Shown here: piece by piece, positions 54,297 to 61,390 of the stretch
How the letters are laid out: each line of letters opens with the position of its first letter
How positions within the stretch are numbered: position 1 is the first letter of the stretch
Virus record (IMG/VR): IMGVR_UViG_3300028027_000054
Location: 1-64,000 of that record
Strand: one strand, 5' to 3'
Length of the DNA stretch: 64,000 nucleotides
Source: a virus
Notes under the pieces: model-generated
Database searches by the model: none
The model's input: only the letters and a program-made list of their open reading frames with translations
Told to the model about the DNA's origin: nothing
Translations under genes and position numbers: made by a program

Positions 54297-54875
54297 TTAG
54301 AATGGTAAAGTGTGATTTAAAAGATCGTTCAGCCATGGCTTCAAGCTGACTGGCTTTCCTGTGTGAATGGCCATGAAATCCCGGATGGTCATCTCGGAAT
54401 AAGGCAGGTCTGTTTCAACAGGTGCAGCGGGCTTGGAGTTAAATACCGGAGCTGGCTGAACAGGCTCTGGTTTCTTTTCTACAGGAACAGAAGAAGAAGG
54501 ATTCACTACACGTAGTTCATCTACTGGTACCAGGAATGAACCTTTCTCGTTCATCTCGTACTCTTCTTCATGGTTGTCATTACGGGCAATCCGGTATACT
54601 TTACGCTCAGACTCCAGGGGATCAAGATCCCGGGTGACCAGCTCAAAGAAAAACCCTTTGTCTTTCTTGAATTCCGATCCAAAGATGCCTACTACGTACC
54701 GTCCATGACGATCATAAAAAGGCATTTTCATGTTGAAGTCCAGTGGAGAGACACTAAAAGCACGGATCAGGGGAGCGTGATAGTCACGGATCTGATCAAG
54801 CTTCATCTTCTTCCACTCTTTGGGATTGCCATACTTGTCTATAGCGTCTTGCGGTAAAATGTTTACGTGGGACAT
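54297..54875 (-). CDS. Hypothetical replication-module protein (192 aa)
   Basis: The N-terminal 120 residues look globular (FNMKMPFYDRHGRYVVGIFG). A Pro/Val-rich linker follows (SSVPVEKKPEPVQPAPVF), ending in a conserved-looking tail (DLPYSEMTIRDFMAI, then WLNDLLN). A globular domain, a flexible linker and a short C-terminal peptide suggest an adaptor that ties partners together. No family is recognised. It sits between the DnaB and Sak4 genes. Confidence 0.55.
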   Translation of the reverse strand: MSHVNILPQDAIDKYGNPKEWKKMKLDQIRDYHAPLIRAFSVSPLDFNMKMPFYDRHGRYVVGIFGSEFKKDKGFFFELVTRDLDPLESERKVYRIARNDNHEEEYEMNEKGSFLVPVDELRVVNPSSSVPVEKKPEPVQPAPVFNSKPAAPVETDLPYSEMTIRDFMAIHTGKPVSLKPWLNDLLNHTLPF

Positions 54876-54892
54876 GTGTATGGGTTTTTTGG

Positions 54893-55966
54893 TTATAATT
54901 CTGATCCGACGTCTGCTGACACGGACCGGGTTCTGCCGTTTCCTCCGCCTTGTACACGCCCTGGGTTCAGAGGTGTATAGCCGTTAGATGTGGATGCTGT
55001 TTGCGGTTCTAAGGTTTCCAGCATTCTTTGTTTGTTGAACTCAGCGTTCATAAACAACACGTTGTTATCGTCTCCACCGTTACGCACCTTCAGAAGATGC
55101 ATGTAGATCTGATCCTTGTGTGTGATGTACTTCTTGGGACCGTAGATGTTGATGTTTGCCTTGTGCGGCCTGTTCAGGGCAATGACCATGTCTGAGCTCT
55201 GCATCAGGGCATCACCACCAAAGATGTCTGAACTGGTAGGATAGTTTCCTATGATACCAGGATTGACCCTTGATGCTTCTTCCATGGTGCGGTTCATCTG
55301 TGTGATCATCAAGACAATGACCGGAATCTCGTTCTTGATCTGCATCAGCATCTCTGCTGTATTGTACAGAACATCAAACTTGTCCTTATCACCACTTCCC
55401 TTCTTGATCAGCCAAGAGTGATCAATGGTGACGATCATGTGCTTGGTTCCCATTGCCTTGTGGTAGTAACGGATGGCTTTCTCAATATCCGGTACAGTCA
55501 AGGGTTTTTTGATCAGCTTGCGTTTCACACCGACTCTTTCCAGTGCCTGGGTATCTGCCAGGTAACGCTGCATTTGCTGATAGGTAAAATCATCCAGCTG
55601 CTGGTAGGAACTTAAGACATGGTTATAGTCTTTAGCTACTTCTGCTGCAAACTGTCTGGCGGCATACTGCTTGTCACCCATCTCAAACTGGAACTCCAGG
55701 ATAGAAAAATCCTGGTCCGGATTGTGAAGACGTGACTCCCTGAGTATCTGGGAAACTATCATGGTCTTACCTGACCCTGGTCTGGCTCCAATGGTTAACA
55801 TAGAACCCCATTCCAGACCACCAATACCGGCATAATTCAGGCCGGTCCAGGGAGTCTTAAAAGACTTTACCCTGCCTGTTCTGCGGTCATCTATATACTT
55901 GAGACCCTCAATGAGGACTTCAGAGTAGTCTTTAGCACCAAAAGGGTTCTGTGGTGTAGTACTCAT
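54893..55966 (-). CDS. dnaB: DnaB-like replicative helicase
   Basis: 357 residues cover the RecA-like ATPase half of DnaB. Walker A is GARPGSGKT (G64-T68). IVTIDHSWL (D182, H183) is Walker B. Later motifs are VLMITQMNR, followed by SSDIFGGDALMQSSDMVIAL, as in DnaB motif 4. The N-terminal primase-interaction domain of bacterial DnaB is missing or very short, as in several phage helicases. It likely acts as a hexamer at the fork. The C-terminus is Gly/Arg/Ser-rich (GGGNGRTRSVSADVGSEL). Confidence 0.88.
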   Translation of the reverse strand: MSTTPQNPFGAKDYSEVLIEGLKYIDDRRTGRVKSFKTPWTGLNYAGIGGLEWGSMLTIGARPGSGKTMIVSQILRESRLHNPDQDFSILEFQFEMGDKQYAARQFAAEVAKDYNHVLSSYQQLDDFTYQQMQRYLADTQALERVGVKRKLIKKPLTVPDIEKAIRYYHKAMGTKHMIVTIDHSWLIKKGSGDKDKFDVLYNTAEMLMQIKNEIPVIVLMITQMNRTMEEASRVNPGIIGNYPTSSDIFGGDALMQSSDMVIALNRPHKANINIYGPKKYITHKDQIYMHLLKVRNGGDDNNVLFMNAEFNKQRMLETLEPQTASTSNGYTPLNPGRVQGGGNGRTRSVSADVGSEL

Positions 55967-56178
55967 AATGTGTGAGAAAATACTTGTGAAAACACAGACT
56001 CACTAGCCTCTACAGCATCCATCTGACCCAAGTAAAAAGCTTCATTCATCATTATCTCTATGGCCATTTTAAAACCTTCTGCATTGATGGCCCGAAACCC
56101 TACAGTTCCTGGGATTTCAGCTGTTAGCTGGCTAAATAACTCTCTAATTTTTACTTCGTGATCTTGTACAGCTTCCAT
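55963..56178 (-). CDS. Hypothetical small protein (71 aa)
   Basis: Starts within a TAATG overlap with the upstream gene and ends in an ATGA overlap with DnaB. It is helical (HEVKIRELFSQLTAEIPG, then IEIMMNEAFYLGQMDAVEAS). Not recognised. Its coupling to DnaB hints at a helicase accessory role, which is only a guess. Confidence 0.5.
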   Translation of the reverse strand: MEAVQDHEVKIRELFSQLTAEIPGTVGFRAINAEGFKMAIEIMMNEAFYLGQMDAVEASESVFSQVFSHTL

Positions 56179-56360
56179 TACAGGTTCATTTTACGGGTTG
56201 TAAATGTATAGAACTTCAAGGAAACAACCAAGAAAAGTTCTATAATTAGATACCTCCAGAAGGAAACATCTACAATAAAAAAGTCTACTACCACCCAGTT
56301 AAGGGCAGTAAATACCAGGCTGATCAGTAGTCTGTTGACTACCTTTTCAACTGATGACAT
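56178..56360 (-). CDS. Small membrane protein (60 aa)
   Basis: From ATG 56360 (MSSVEKVVNRLLISLVFTAL). Two hydrophobic helices (LLISLVFTALNWVVVDFFIV and WRYLIIELFLVVSL) form a short hairpin. A longer frame to 56405 would overlap the upstream gene. An early membrane protein is possible, for example for superinfection exclusion. Confidence 0.58.
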   Translation of the reverse strand: MSSVEKVVNRLLISLVFTALNWVVVDFFIVDVSFWRYLIIELFLVVSLKFYTFTTRKMNL

Positions 56361-56370
56361 AGTCAATGGG

Positions 56371-56958
56371 TTATGATTGTTCTCGGAAGATGACGTCTGG
56401 GTCATCTGCGATCATCTGGCAGAATTCCGCCAGGGTAGACTTTACAGTCTTACTAATAGTGTCCGTTTTCTGTATAAAAGCAGAAGCGTTCATCATGTAC
56501 TTCTTATGCTCAGGTGTGTTCTTCTTGTACATGTAATAGTTGGTAGCTTCCAGCACGATATCCCAGGTGAACTCGGGGTACTTTTTAAAGAACCATACGA
56601 ATTTGTCCTTGATCTCCTGTGTGGTGGAACGGGCTACTGCTCCTGTAGGTAAGGTACCTGGTGGAAACAGCATTCTATAAGTGTGAATATGGTCCAAGAA
56701 GTTGTCTCCAAGGACTTCTGTTGTTACTTTTTTCTTGGTCTTAACCAGGAAAGTTTCAAACTCTTCCAACACCACGAGGGCTTGTGCGGTGAGTACTCCA
56801 TTGTCGTCAAGATAACCTCTGGAATGGGCTATGGTACGCTCTGCATCTGGGTTAACAATAGTTGTGGGCTTGATCTTACCGCGGCAGCAATCAAGGAAAT
56901 AAAGCAAGTTGGGGCTCACATTGTGTTTGATCAAATTCAACCAGAGCTGATGATTCAT
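56371..56958 (-). CDS. Conserved replication-module protein (195 aa)
   Basis: Helical and charged. Segments such as NVSPNLLYFLDCCRGKI, EEFETFLVKTKKKV, FKKYPEFTWDIVLEATNYYM and MNASAFIQKTD have the look of a helicase-loader or primosome accessory protein, but I cannot assign a family. It overlaps the DnaA-like gene by 68 bases, which is long for this genome; a shorter version is possible but no in-frame ATG near the expected place makes it clear. Confidence 0.6.
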   Translation of the reverse strand: MNHQLWLNLIKHNVSPNLLYFLDCCRGKIKPTTIVNPDAERTIAHSRGYLDDNGVLTAQALVVLEEFETFLVKTKKKVTTEVLGDNFLDHIHTYRMLFPPGTLPTGAVARSTTQEIKDKFVWFFKKYPEFTWDIVLEATNYYMYKKNTPEHKKYMMNASAFIQKTDTISKTVKSTLAEFCQMIADDPDVIFREQS

Positions 56959-57391
56959 AGCTTTTTTTTATGTGGTTTAGAATTTGGTAGTACCGCTCTC
57001 TGAAGGACTCAGAGGTTTCTACCAGGTTGTTGAAGGTGGATACGTTGTGCAGCACCGTGGTATGGTCACGTCCGCCAAGGTAATCTCCAATGCTGACACA
57101 GGTAAACCGCATCATGCGGGCTATGGCACAAAAGATGTTACGCAGCTCTACCAGCTCTCTTTTACGGGAGTGGGACTTGAGGCTTATTGGATCTCCAAAT
57201 GCCACCGGAAGAAACTGTTCAAAATACCTGGACAGTTGGTCCAGGCTCATGATCGGCAAGTCAGTTCCTCCGTGACTTGAGATCTTGGTTACTACAATGG
57301 GAACATAACCCAGTTTTTCTTCAAACTTCTGTTTGAACTCCTCGATTAATCGTCGCTCCAGCTTAACTGCATAGTTGTATGTCTCGGTCAT
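56891..57391 (-). CDS. Replication initiator with DnaA domain IV (166 aa)
   Basis: Residues 72-120 match the DNA-binding domain IV of DnaA: SRKRELVELRNIFCAIARMM, then SIGDYLGGRDHTTVLHNVST (G106, G107, R108, D109, H110, T111, T112). GGRDHTTVLH is the DnaA signature that contacts the DnaA box. No AAA+ ATPase domain is present; the N-terminal 70 residues are helical and unassigned. It is probably an initiator or a regulator that recruits DnaB. It is the first gene of the replication operon, next to the divergent intergenic region, a natural site for an origin. Confidence 0.85.
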   Translation of the reverse strand: MTETYNYAVKLERRLIEEFKQKFEEKLGYVPIVVTKISSHGGTDLPIMSLDQLSRYFEQFLPVAFGDPISLKSHSRKRELVELRNIFCAIARMMRFTCVSIGDYLGGRDHTTVLHNVSTFNNLVETSESFRERYYQILNHIKKSYESSALVEFDQTQCEPQLALFP

Positions 57392-57408
57392 AAACTTGGG
57401 ATATTTAT

Positions 57409-57420
57409 TCTACAAATGTA
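57409..57420 (-). promoter_or_regulatory. Promoter -7 candidate TACATTTGTAGA
   Basis: On the minus strand TACATTTG (57420-57413) matches TAnnTTTG exactly and continues TAGA. It lies about 20 bases upstream of the DnaA-like start at 57391 and would start the replication transcript. No clear -33 TTTG was seen, which hints at a phage-specific or activator-dependent promoter. Confidence 0.5.
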
Positions 57421-57440
57421 AGTAAAGTCTACAAGATTTT

Positions 57441-57457
57441 GTATATTATATTGTAGA
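57441..57457 (+). promoter_or_regulatory. Phage promoter candidate GTATATTATATTGTAGA
   Basis: It matches the element at 16217-16233 in 16 of 17 bases and lies 53 bases before the first gene of the lysis block. Together they suggest a shared plus-strand promoter class. Confidence 0.55.
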
Positions 57458-57509
57458 GGCTATGAAAGTTCTACATCTTTAATATTTACTAGGTAAAACT
57501 ATTTCTACC

Positions 57510-57764
57510 ATGTCTAATTTTTATGCACAAAAAGACGGTAATGGTTACCCCATCCCAGGCACTATGATGAGTGTGGAGGGTTCTGTTCCTGCAGTTAGCA
57601 ACGTCATTGCAATTCCTGCATCTGATGTGGTCTCTACAAAGACCCATCCTATTGGTCTACGCTACTTTGTACGTAAAGACGCAGTGGGTAACATCATCCC
57701 TAACTCCCTGATCATCAGCTTTGAAAAGCCTTCAGGACTAGTGTACGAGTTTAAAAAAGCCTAA
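57510..57764 (+). CDS. Small structural-type protein (84 aa)
   Basis: Begins MSNFYAQKDGNGYPIPGTMM and is beta-rich. The repeated form 'KDGNGYPIPGTM' and 'KDAVGNIIPNSL' marks two related halves (about residues 8-19 and 54-65). This suggests a small duplicated beta structure, such as a decoration or fibre-tip protein. It starts the plus-strand unit after the divergent region. Confidence 0.58.
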   Translation: MSNFYAQKDGNGYPIPGTMMSVEGSVPAVSNVIAIPASDVVSTKTHPIGLRYFVRKDAVGNIIPNSLIISFEKPSGLVYEFKKA

Positions 57765-57788
57765 CTCTTTAAAATGCTAAGGGTCACC

Positions 57789-58082
57789 ATGGACAAGATA
57801 AAAATCTGGGCATTTCCTGTACTGGTATCTATAGTGGGATGGTTTATCGTCAACACGTTGAACGAGATCAAGAATGACTTGGAACTCGTCAAACAAGACG
57901 TCAAAACCCTACTGGCTCAGTCTAATATAGACAAGACCCGCATTGACAACCTGGAAAGACAGGTGTTCGGTGCACTGAATACAAGCTCACCAATTAAGAT
58001 CCCTGTTACACCTGTTGCAAGACCTAATTATGACTTGTTCCTGGTGAGGGAAGAAGACATCAGAAGACTTATAAAATCATAA
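57789..58082 (+). CDS. Membrane-anchored coiled-coil protein (97 aa)
   Basis: I take ATG 57789 (MDKIKIWAFPVLVSIVGWF) because it puts the membrane helix directly at the N-terminus; ATG 57774 is possible. One transmembrane helix is followed by a coiled coil (LELVKQDVKTLLAQSN, DKTRIDNLERQVFG). It is probably a lysis-block protein, holin-like or spanin-like. Confidence 0.6.
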   Translation: MDKIKIWAFPVLVSIVGWFIVNTLNEIKNDLELVKQDVKTLLAQSNIDKTRIDNLERQVFGALNTSSPIKIPVTPVARPNYDLFLVREEDIRRLIKS

Positions 58083-58092
58083 ATAACACTGT

Positions 58093-58383
58093 ATGACTTT
58101 TAAACAATGGGTCTTGGACCTTTTTAAAGATGAGAGAGGATCTACCTCTATGAAACCCGTTATCGGGCTTTTTTTAGCACTGTGCCTGGGCGGAACGCTT
58201 CTGGCCAACAGTTTTACCCATGGTGATATCAAGCCTTCTGACTCTTTGGTAGAGTGGACTGCTATTACCCTGGTGGCCATGGTCGCAGGAGATACCCTGG
58301 ACAAATTCTCTAAAAAGAAACCTGATGAAACACCTAGGAACAATAATAATTCTGGCTCTGATAGCTATTCTGATCCTGCGTGA
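58093..58383 (+). CDS. Holin-like membrane protein (96 aa)
   Basis: Two transmembrane helices (KPVIGLFLALCLGGTLLANS and WTAITLVAMVAGDTLDKFS) are joined by a short loop, with a charged, Asn/Ser-rich C-terminal tail (KKKPDETPRNNNNSG). This fits a class II holin. The start context ACACTGTATGAC also occurs before the gene at 58950. The last 59 bases are shared with the next gene in another frame. Confidence 0.7.
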   Translation: MTFKQWVLDLFKDERGSTSMKPVIGLFLALCLGGTLLANSFTHGDIKPSDSLVEWTAITLVAMVAGDTLDKFSKKKPDETPRNNNNSGSDSYSDPA

Positions 58384-58933
58384 GATAGGCGGATGTAATG
58401 GCGGATCAGGTACTGGCGGTAAAGTAGATACAGTAAGAGTTGTAGATACTGTTTGGGAAAAACATGACACTACGATCTATAAGAAACTCACTGTAAAAGA
58501 GACCATCCATGACACCATGCCTCCTGAGTATTTACCCAGTCCGATGTATGACAGTCTGCTTGTCCAGTATAATGAACTGGCTAAGGATTTCCTGGCTAAG
58601 AACATCTACGAGGATACATTAAGGGTTCCTGCCATCAGGGGACTATTCATTGTTAAAGACACCGTCAAGAATAATAAACTATTGGGACGCAGCTGGACTG
58701 CAGACTTTATCCTGCCCACTGTCAAGGAAACCGTCACAATCACTAAGACCCTGCCACCTAAGCGTCAGCTGTACATCGGTGGTGGTATTACAGGGTCCCA
58801 GACCCAGATGCAGAGCATTAATGCTGGTATACTCTATAAGACCAGGAAAGAACGCATTCTAGGCGTCACTGGGGGTATCAATCAAGAGTTTAAACCCCAG
58901 GTAGGCGTCAGCCTTTACTGGAAGTTATTCTAA
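58325..58933 (+). CDS. Membrane-anchored envelope protein with barrel-like end (202 aa)
   Basis: N-terminal membrane helix (MKHLGTIIILALIAILIL), then a periplasmic segment (VDTVRVVDTVWEKHDTTIYK). The C-terminus (LYIGGGITGSQTQ, then GVSLYWKLF) has alternating glycines and hydrophobic residues and ends in Phe, as in outer membrane beta-strands. It overlaps the holin-like gene by 59 bases. It could be a one-protein spanin that links the inner and outer membranes. That is inference from layout. Confidence 0.55.
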   Translation: MKHLGTIIILALIAILILREIGGCNGGSGTGGKVDTVRVVDTVWEKHDTTIYKKLTVKETIHDTMPPEYLPSPMYDSLLVQYNELAKDFLAKNIYEDTLRVPAIRGLFIVKDTVKNNKLLGRSWTADFILPTVKETVTITKTLPPKRQLYIGGGITGSQTQMQSINAGILYKTRKERILGVTGGINQEFKPQVGVSLYWKLF

Positions 58934-58949
58934 CCTATATAAACACTGT

Positions 58950-59312
58950 ATGACTATGGCAATACCTGCTAAAAAACCAGCAGCTAAGAAGCCTGCTGCC
59001 CGTAAGTCACCCGCTAAGCCTGCATCAATCGTAGAGAAAGCTACCGGAGCATTCAAGATGCCGGTATCGTACAAAGAATTCGTGAAGAACCCTATTGTAG
59101 CCACACTATTTCTGGCTCTGACTGGTATTGGATACCTGTACATTGACGTAAAAGGTGTGTTTGAGAACAATGCAGTAAAGCAAGAGGTCCGCGTAGATAA
59201 GTTAGAAGGTAAAAACGACACGCTCCAGATAGAGCTGCGTAATGTATTGCTGGAAAAAGCAGCAGCTGGTGCTAAATCTGACATGGTCAATAAACTCCAG
59301 AAGATCCAATGA
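58950..59312 (+). CDS. Lys/Ala/Pro-rich membrane protein (120 aa)
   Basis: The N-terminus (PAKKPAAKKPAARKSPAKPA) is like a histone H1 tail and could bind DNA or anionic lipid. A transmembrane helix follows (VATLFLALTGIGYLYID), then a coiled coil (VDKLEGKNDTLQIELRNVLL). It is probably an inner membrane component of the lysis block. The start may be at 58956 (second ATG). It ends in an ATGA overlap with the lipoprotein gene. Confidence 0.58.
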   Translation: MTMAIPAKKPAAKKPAARKSPAKPASIVEKATGAFKMPVSYKEFVKNPIVATLFLALTGIGYLYIDVKGVFENNAVKQEVRVDKLEGKNDTLQIELRNVLLEKAAAGAKSDMVNKLQKIQ

Positions 59313-59632
59313 GAGTAGCCATCCTCATAGTGTTACTGTTAGCTTGCAACGTGAGTGGCCAAAACACAAACGAGGACCTTGCTAAAGAGCAGGCGTTCCA
59401 AAAACTGTTATTAGACAGTAAGAAGGTTCAAGCAGACGCTGTAAAGCAGGCCATGCAGGCTGATCAGCAAACCACGCAGATCGTAAACAAGGCAGCCAGT
59501 ACGATCAGTGCTTTAAAGGCAGAGGTCAAACAACTCAAACAAGAACTCAATGAAACTAAGAAAGCACTGGACTCTGTTGAGTCTAATGATAATACTCAGC
59601 CTTTCAACCTTAGCCCAATATCCGGCGGTTAA
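59309..59632 (+). CDS. Lipoprotein, spanin-like (107 aa)
   Basis: A signal peptide with a lipobox (AILIVLLLACNVSG, LLAC with the Cys at about residue 13) indicates a lipidated outer-membrane protein. The rest is a coiled coil (ISALKAEVKQLKQELNETKK). It overlaps the next gene by 83 bases in a different frame, the overlapped pair layout seen in Rz/Rz1-type spanins. It would be the outer membrane subunit. Confidence 0.68.
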   Translation: MRVAILIVLLLACNVSGQNTNEDLAKEQAFQKLLLDSKKVQADAVKQAMQADQQTTQIVNKAASTISALKAEVKQLKQELNETKKALDSVESNDNTQPFNLSPISGG

Positions 59633-59942
59633 GAAGATCGGTAAGGACTCTGTGGTGATCATTACCCTTGAACAAGGTAAGCAGATCAACCAAAAGTTTG
59701 TGGTGTTGGAGGACAGCATCAAAAAACTAAAGCTGGACAAAGACAGTATTAAGGCCAGCTTTGACATGGAGTACCGTAAAGCCTTGCAGTATAAGAACCA
59801 GGCTGATACTTTTCAGCATTGGTATACAGAAAACAAGAAGATCTACCTGGACAAAGAACAGCGGTGGAAATCTGATAGAAGACATTACATGGGGTTCTCC
59901 TTTGTCCTCATGGTAATGGTCGTGCTCTTTGCCCATTTATAA
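59550..59942 (+). CDS. Inner-membrane spanin-like protein (130 aa)
   Basis: An N-terminal hydrophobic segment (WTLLSLMIILSLSTLAQ) could be a signal sequence or anchor. A coiled-coil middle (SIKKLKLDKDSIKASF) and a C-terminal transmembrane helix (FSFVLMVMVVLFAHL) follow. The frame is shifted relative to the lipoprotein gene, with which it overlaps by 83 bases. If the N-terminal segment is cleaved, the protein would be tail-anchored. Probably the inner-membrane partner of the spanin pair. Confidence 0.65.
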   Translation: MKLRKHWTLLSLMIILSLSTLAQYPAVKKIGKDSVVIITLEQGKQINQKFVVLEDSIKKLKLDKDSIKASFDMEYRKALQYKNQADTFQHWYTENKKIYLDKEQRWKSDRRHYMGFSFVLMVMVVLFAHL

Positions 59943-59954
59943 ATCCTATATCCT

Positions 59955-60554
59955 ATGAAGTTAGATGCACTGAAGGGACATGTCCCTGACACTGTCATTG
60001 CACAAATCCCTGGTGTCATGGAAAAGTTCCAGGTAAACACACCGTTAAGACTTGCACACTTTCTGGCACAATGTGGCCATGAATCTGGTGGGTTTAAACT
60101 TACTCAAGAGAACCTGAACTACGGAGCTAAGGGTCTGATGACCATATTTAAGAAATACTTTCCTACAGAAGCTTTAGCTAAGGCGTATGAGCGTCAGCCG
60201 GAAAAGATTGCTTCTAAAGTATATGGTAACCGCATGGGTAATGGTGATGAAGCTTCTAAAGAAGGCTACAAGTTTCGTGGTCGTGGATACATCCAGCTCA
60301 CTGGTAAAGATAACTACAAAGCTTTTGACGCTACGGTTCCTGAAGACATCCTGGCTAGTCCTGATCTGGTTGCTACTAAATATCCCTTGTTATCTGCAGC
60401 ATGGTTCTGGAGTAAGAACGGCCTGAATACACTTTCAGATAAAGGTGCCACTGATGCCGATGTAACGGCTATCACTAAGCGTGTCAACGGTGGGACCATT
60501 GGTCTGCCTGATCGGATTAAACATTTCAAAGAGTATCATAAACTTCTTGCATGA
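59955..60554 (+). CDS. GH19 endolysin
   Basis: 199 residues matching the glycoside hydrolase 19 family of phage endolysins. HFLAQCGHESGGFKLTQENL holds the catalytic E43 with E52 in ENLNY. Later motifs are KYFPTEALAKAYE, KIASKVYGNRMGNGD, FRGRGYIQLTG and NYKAFD. It would cut the glycan strands of peptidoglycan at lysis. No signal peptide, so it depends on a holin. Start context is TCCTATG. Its stop overlaps the next gene (ATGA). Confidence 0.92.
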   Translation: MKLDALKGHVPDTVIAQIPGVMEKFQVNTPLRLAHFLAQCGHESGGFKLTQENLNYGAKGLMTIFKKYFPTEALAKAYERQPEKIASKVYGNRMGNGDEASKEGYKFRGRGYIQLTGKDNYKAFDATVPEDILASPDLVATKYPLLSAAWFWSKNGLNTLSDKGATDADVTAITKRVNGGTIGLPDRIKHFKEYHKLLA

Positions 60555-60922
60555 TCTTGCTTAAACTTATCATAGCACTGATATATGCAGGTTTAAACAT
60601 CCTGCATGCTAAACATGATGCCTGGAGGATCTTTGATGGCCGCAGGATATACCATGGCATCAATGGTCTTGTACATGTTCTTATACTTATCCCAGTATAT
60701 TTTTATACTAAAGAGTGGTTCTTTGTGATCGGACTGCTGTCATTACGCAGAATTGTCTTTGACACAGCACTTAACATTTTTAGAGGTCTGAGGTTTGACT
60801 ATATCTCTGCTACCACTACATCTATTATAGACAGACTATCCTACAACATTCAGAAACGCTACGGATACGTCATGTATTACGGAATGTTCTTCCTACTTGT
60901 TCTACTCAGTATAATCCTATAA
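60551..60922 (+). CDS. Multi-pass membrane protein, holin-like (123 aa)
   Basis: At least three hydrophobic segments: LLKLIIALIYAGLNIL, VHVLILIPVYFYTKEWFFV and YVMYYGMFFLLVLLSIIL. It lies between the endolysin and the M15 peptidase and is coupled to the endolysin by ATGA. It may be a holin or antiholin, and the family was not confirmed. Confidence 0.58.
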   Translation: MILLKLIIALIYAGLNILHAKHDAWRIFDGRRIYHGINGLVHVLILIPVYFYTKEWFFVIGLLSLRRIVFDTALNIFRGLRFDYISATTTSIIDRLSYNIQKRYGYVMYYGMFFLLVLLSIIL

Positions 60923-60925
60923 CCT

Positions 60926-61390
60926 ATGCAACTCTCTAAACACCTTTCCCTTGCTGAAGTGACCAGATCTGACTCTGCTAAACGCAAAGGCATTTCTAAC
61001 CAACCCACTCCTGAACACATTGAGAACTTTAAGAAGTTAGCTCTAAACATCTTTGAACCCATCCGTGAGCATTTTAAAGTGCCTATCCTGATCTCTTCTG
61101 GGTACAGGAGCAAGGATCTGAACACTGCTATTGGCGGAAGTTTGACATCCCAGCATTGCCAGGGTGAAGCCATTGACATCGACATGGACGGAGCAGGTAC
61201 CATTTCTAACGCTGATGTATTCAACTACATCAAGGACGAGCTCAACTTTGACCAGCTCATCTGGGAATTTGGTACAGATAAAAACCCTGACTGGGTGCAC
61301 GTGTCATACGAGTCTACCGGTAAACAACGCAAACAGATCCTGAAAGCAGTAAAAGTTGGTGGTAAAACACTGTATAAACCCTACGTCTAA
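60926..61390 (+). CDS. Peptidase M15-type D-Ala-D-Ala carboxypeptidase/endolysin
   Basis: 154 residues of the Peptidase_M15_3 type. The zinc site is SQHCQGEAIDID (H77, D84) plus WVHVS (H125); E114 in WEFG is a likely catalytic base. SSGYRSKDLN (57-66) is the substrate-binding turn. It cuts peptide crosslinks and would complement the GH19 glycosidase. No signal peptide. Start context is ACCTATG. It ends where the next gene starts (one-base overlap). Confidence 0.9.
   Translation: MQLSKHLSLAEVTRSDSAKRKGISNQPTPEHIENFKKLALNIFEPIREHFKVPILISSGYRSKDLNTAIGGSLTSQHCQGEAIDIDMDGAGTISNADVFNYIKDELNFDQLIWEFGTDKNPDWVHVSYESTGKQRKQILKAVKVGGKTLYKPYV

Larger units (their letters stand above)
57392..57509. other. 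Divergent intergenic region, possible origin
   Basis: This 118-base AT-rich region separates the DnaA-like gene (minus) from the lysis block (plus). It holds four TCTACAA/TTGTAGA-type elements in both directions (57409, 57428, 57451, 57469). There is no recognisable TTATCCACA box. It probably carries both promoters and could contain the replication origin. Confidence 0.45.

Noticed and set aside
57392-57509. Classic DnaA boxes (TTATCCACA)
   Set aside because: None was found in the intergenic region on either strand, so an origin here rests only on context.
59550-59632. Programmed frameshift joining the lipoprotein and membrane protein
   Set aside because: Each has its own ATG, a complete N-terminal export signal and a proper stop; overlapping spanin genes explain it better.
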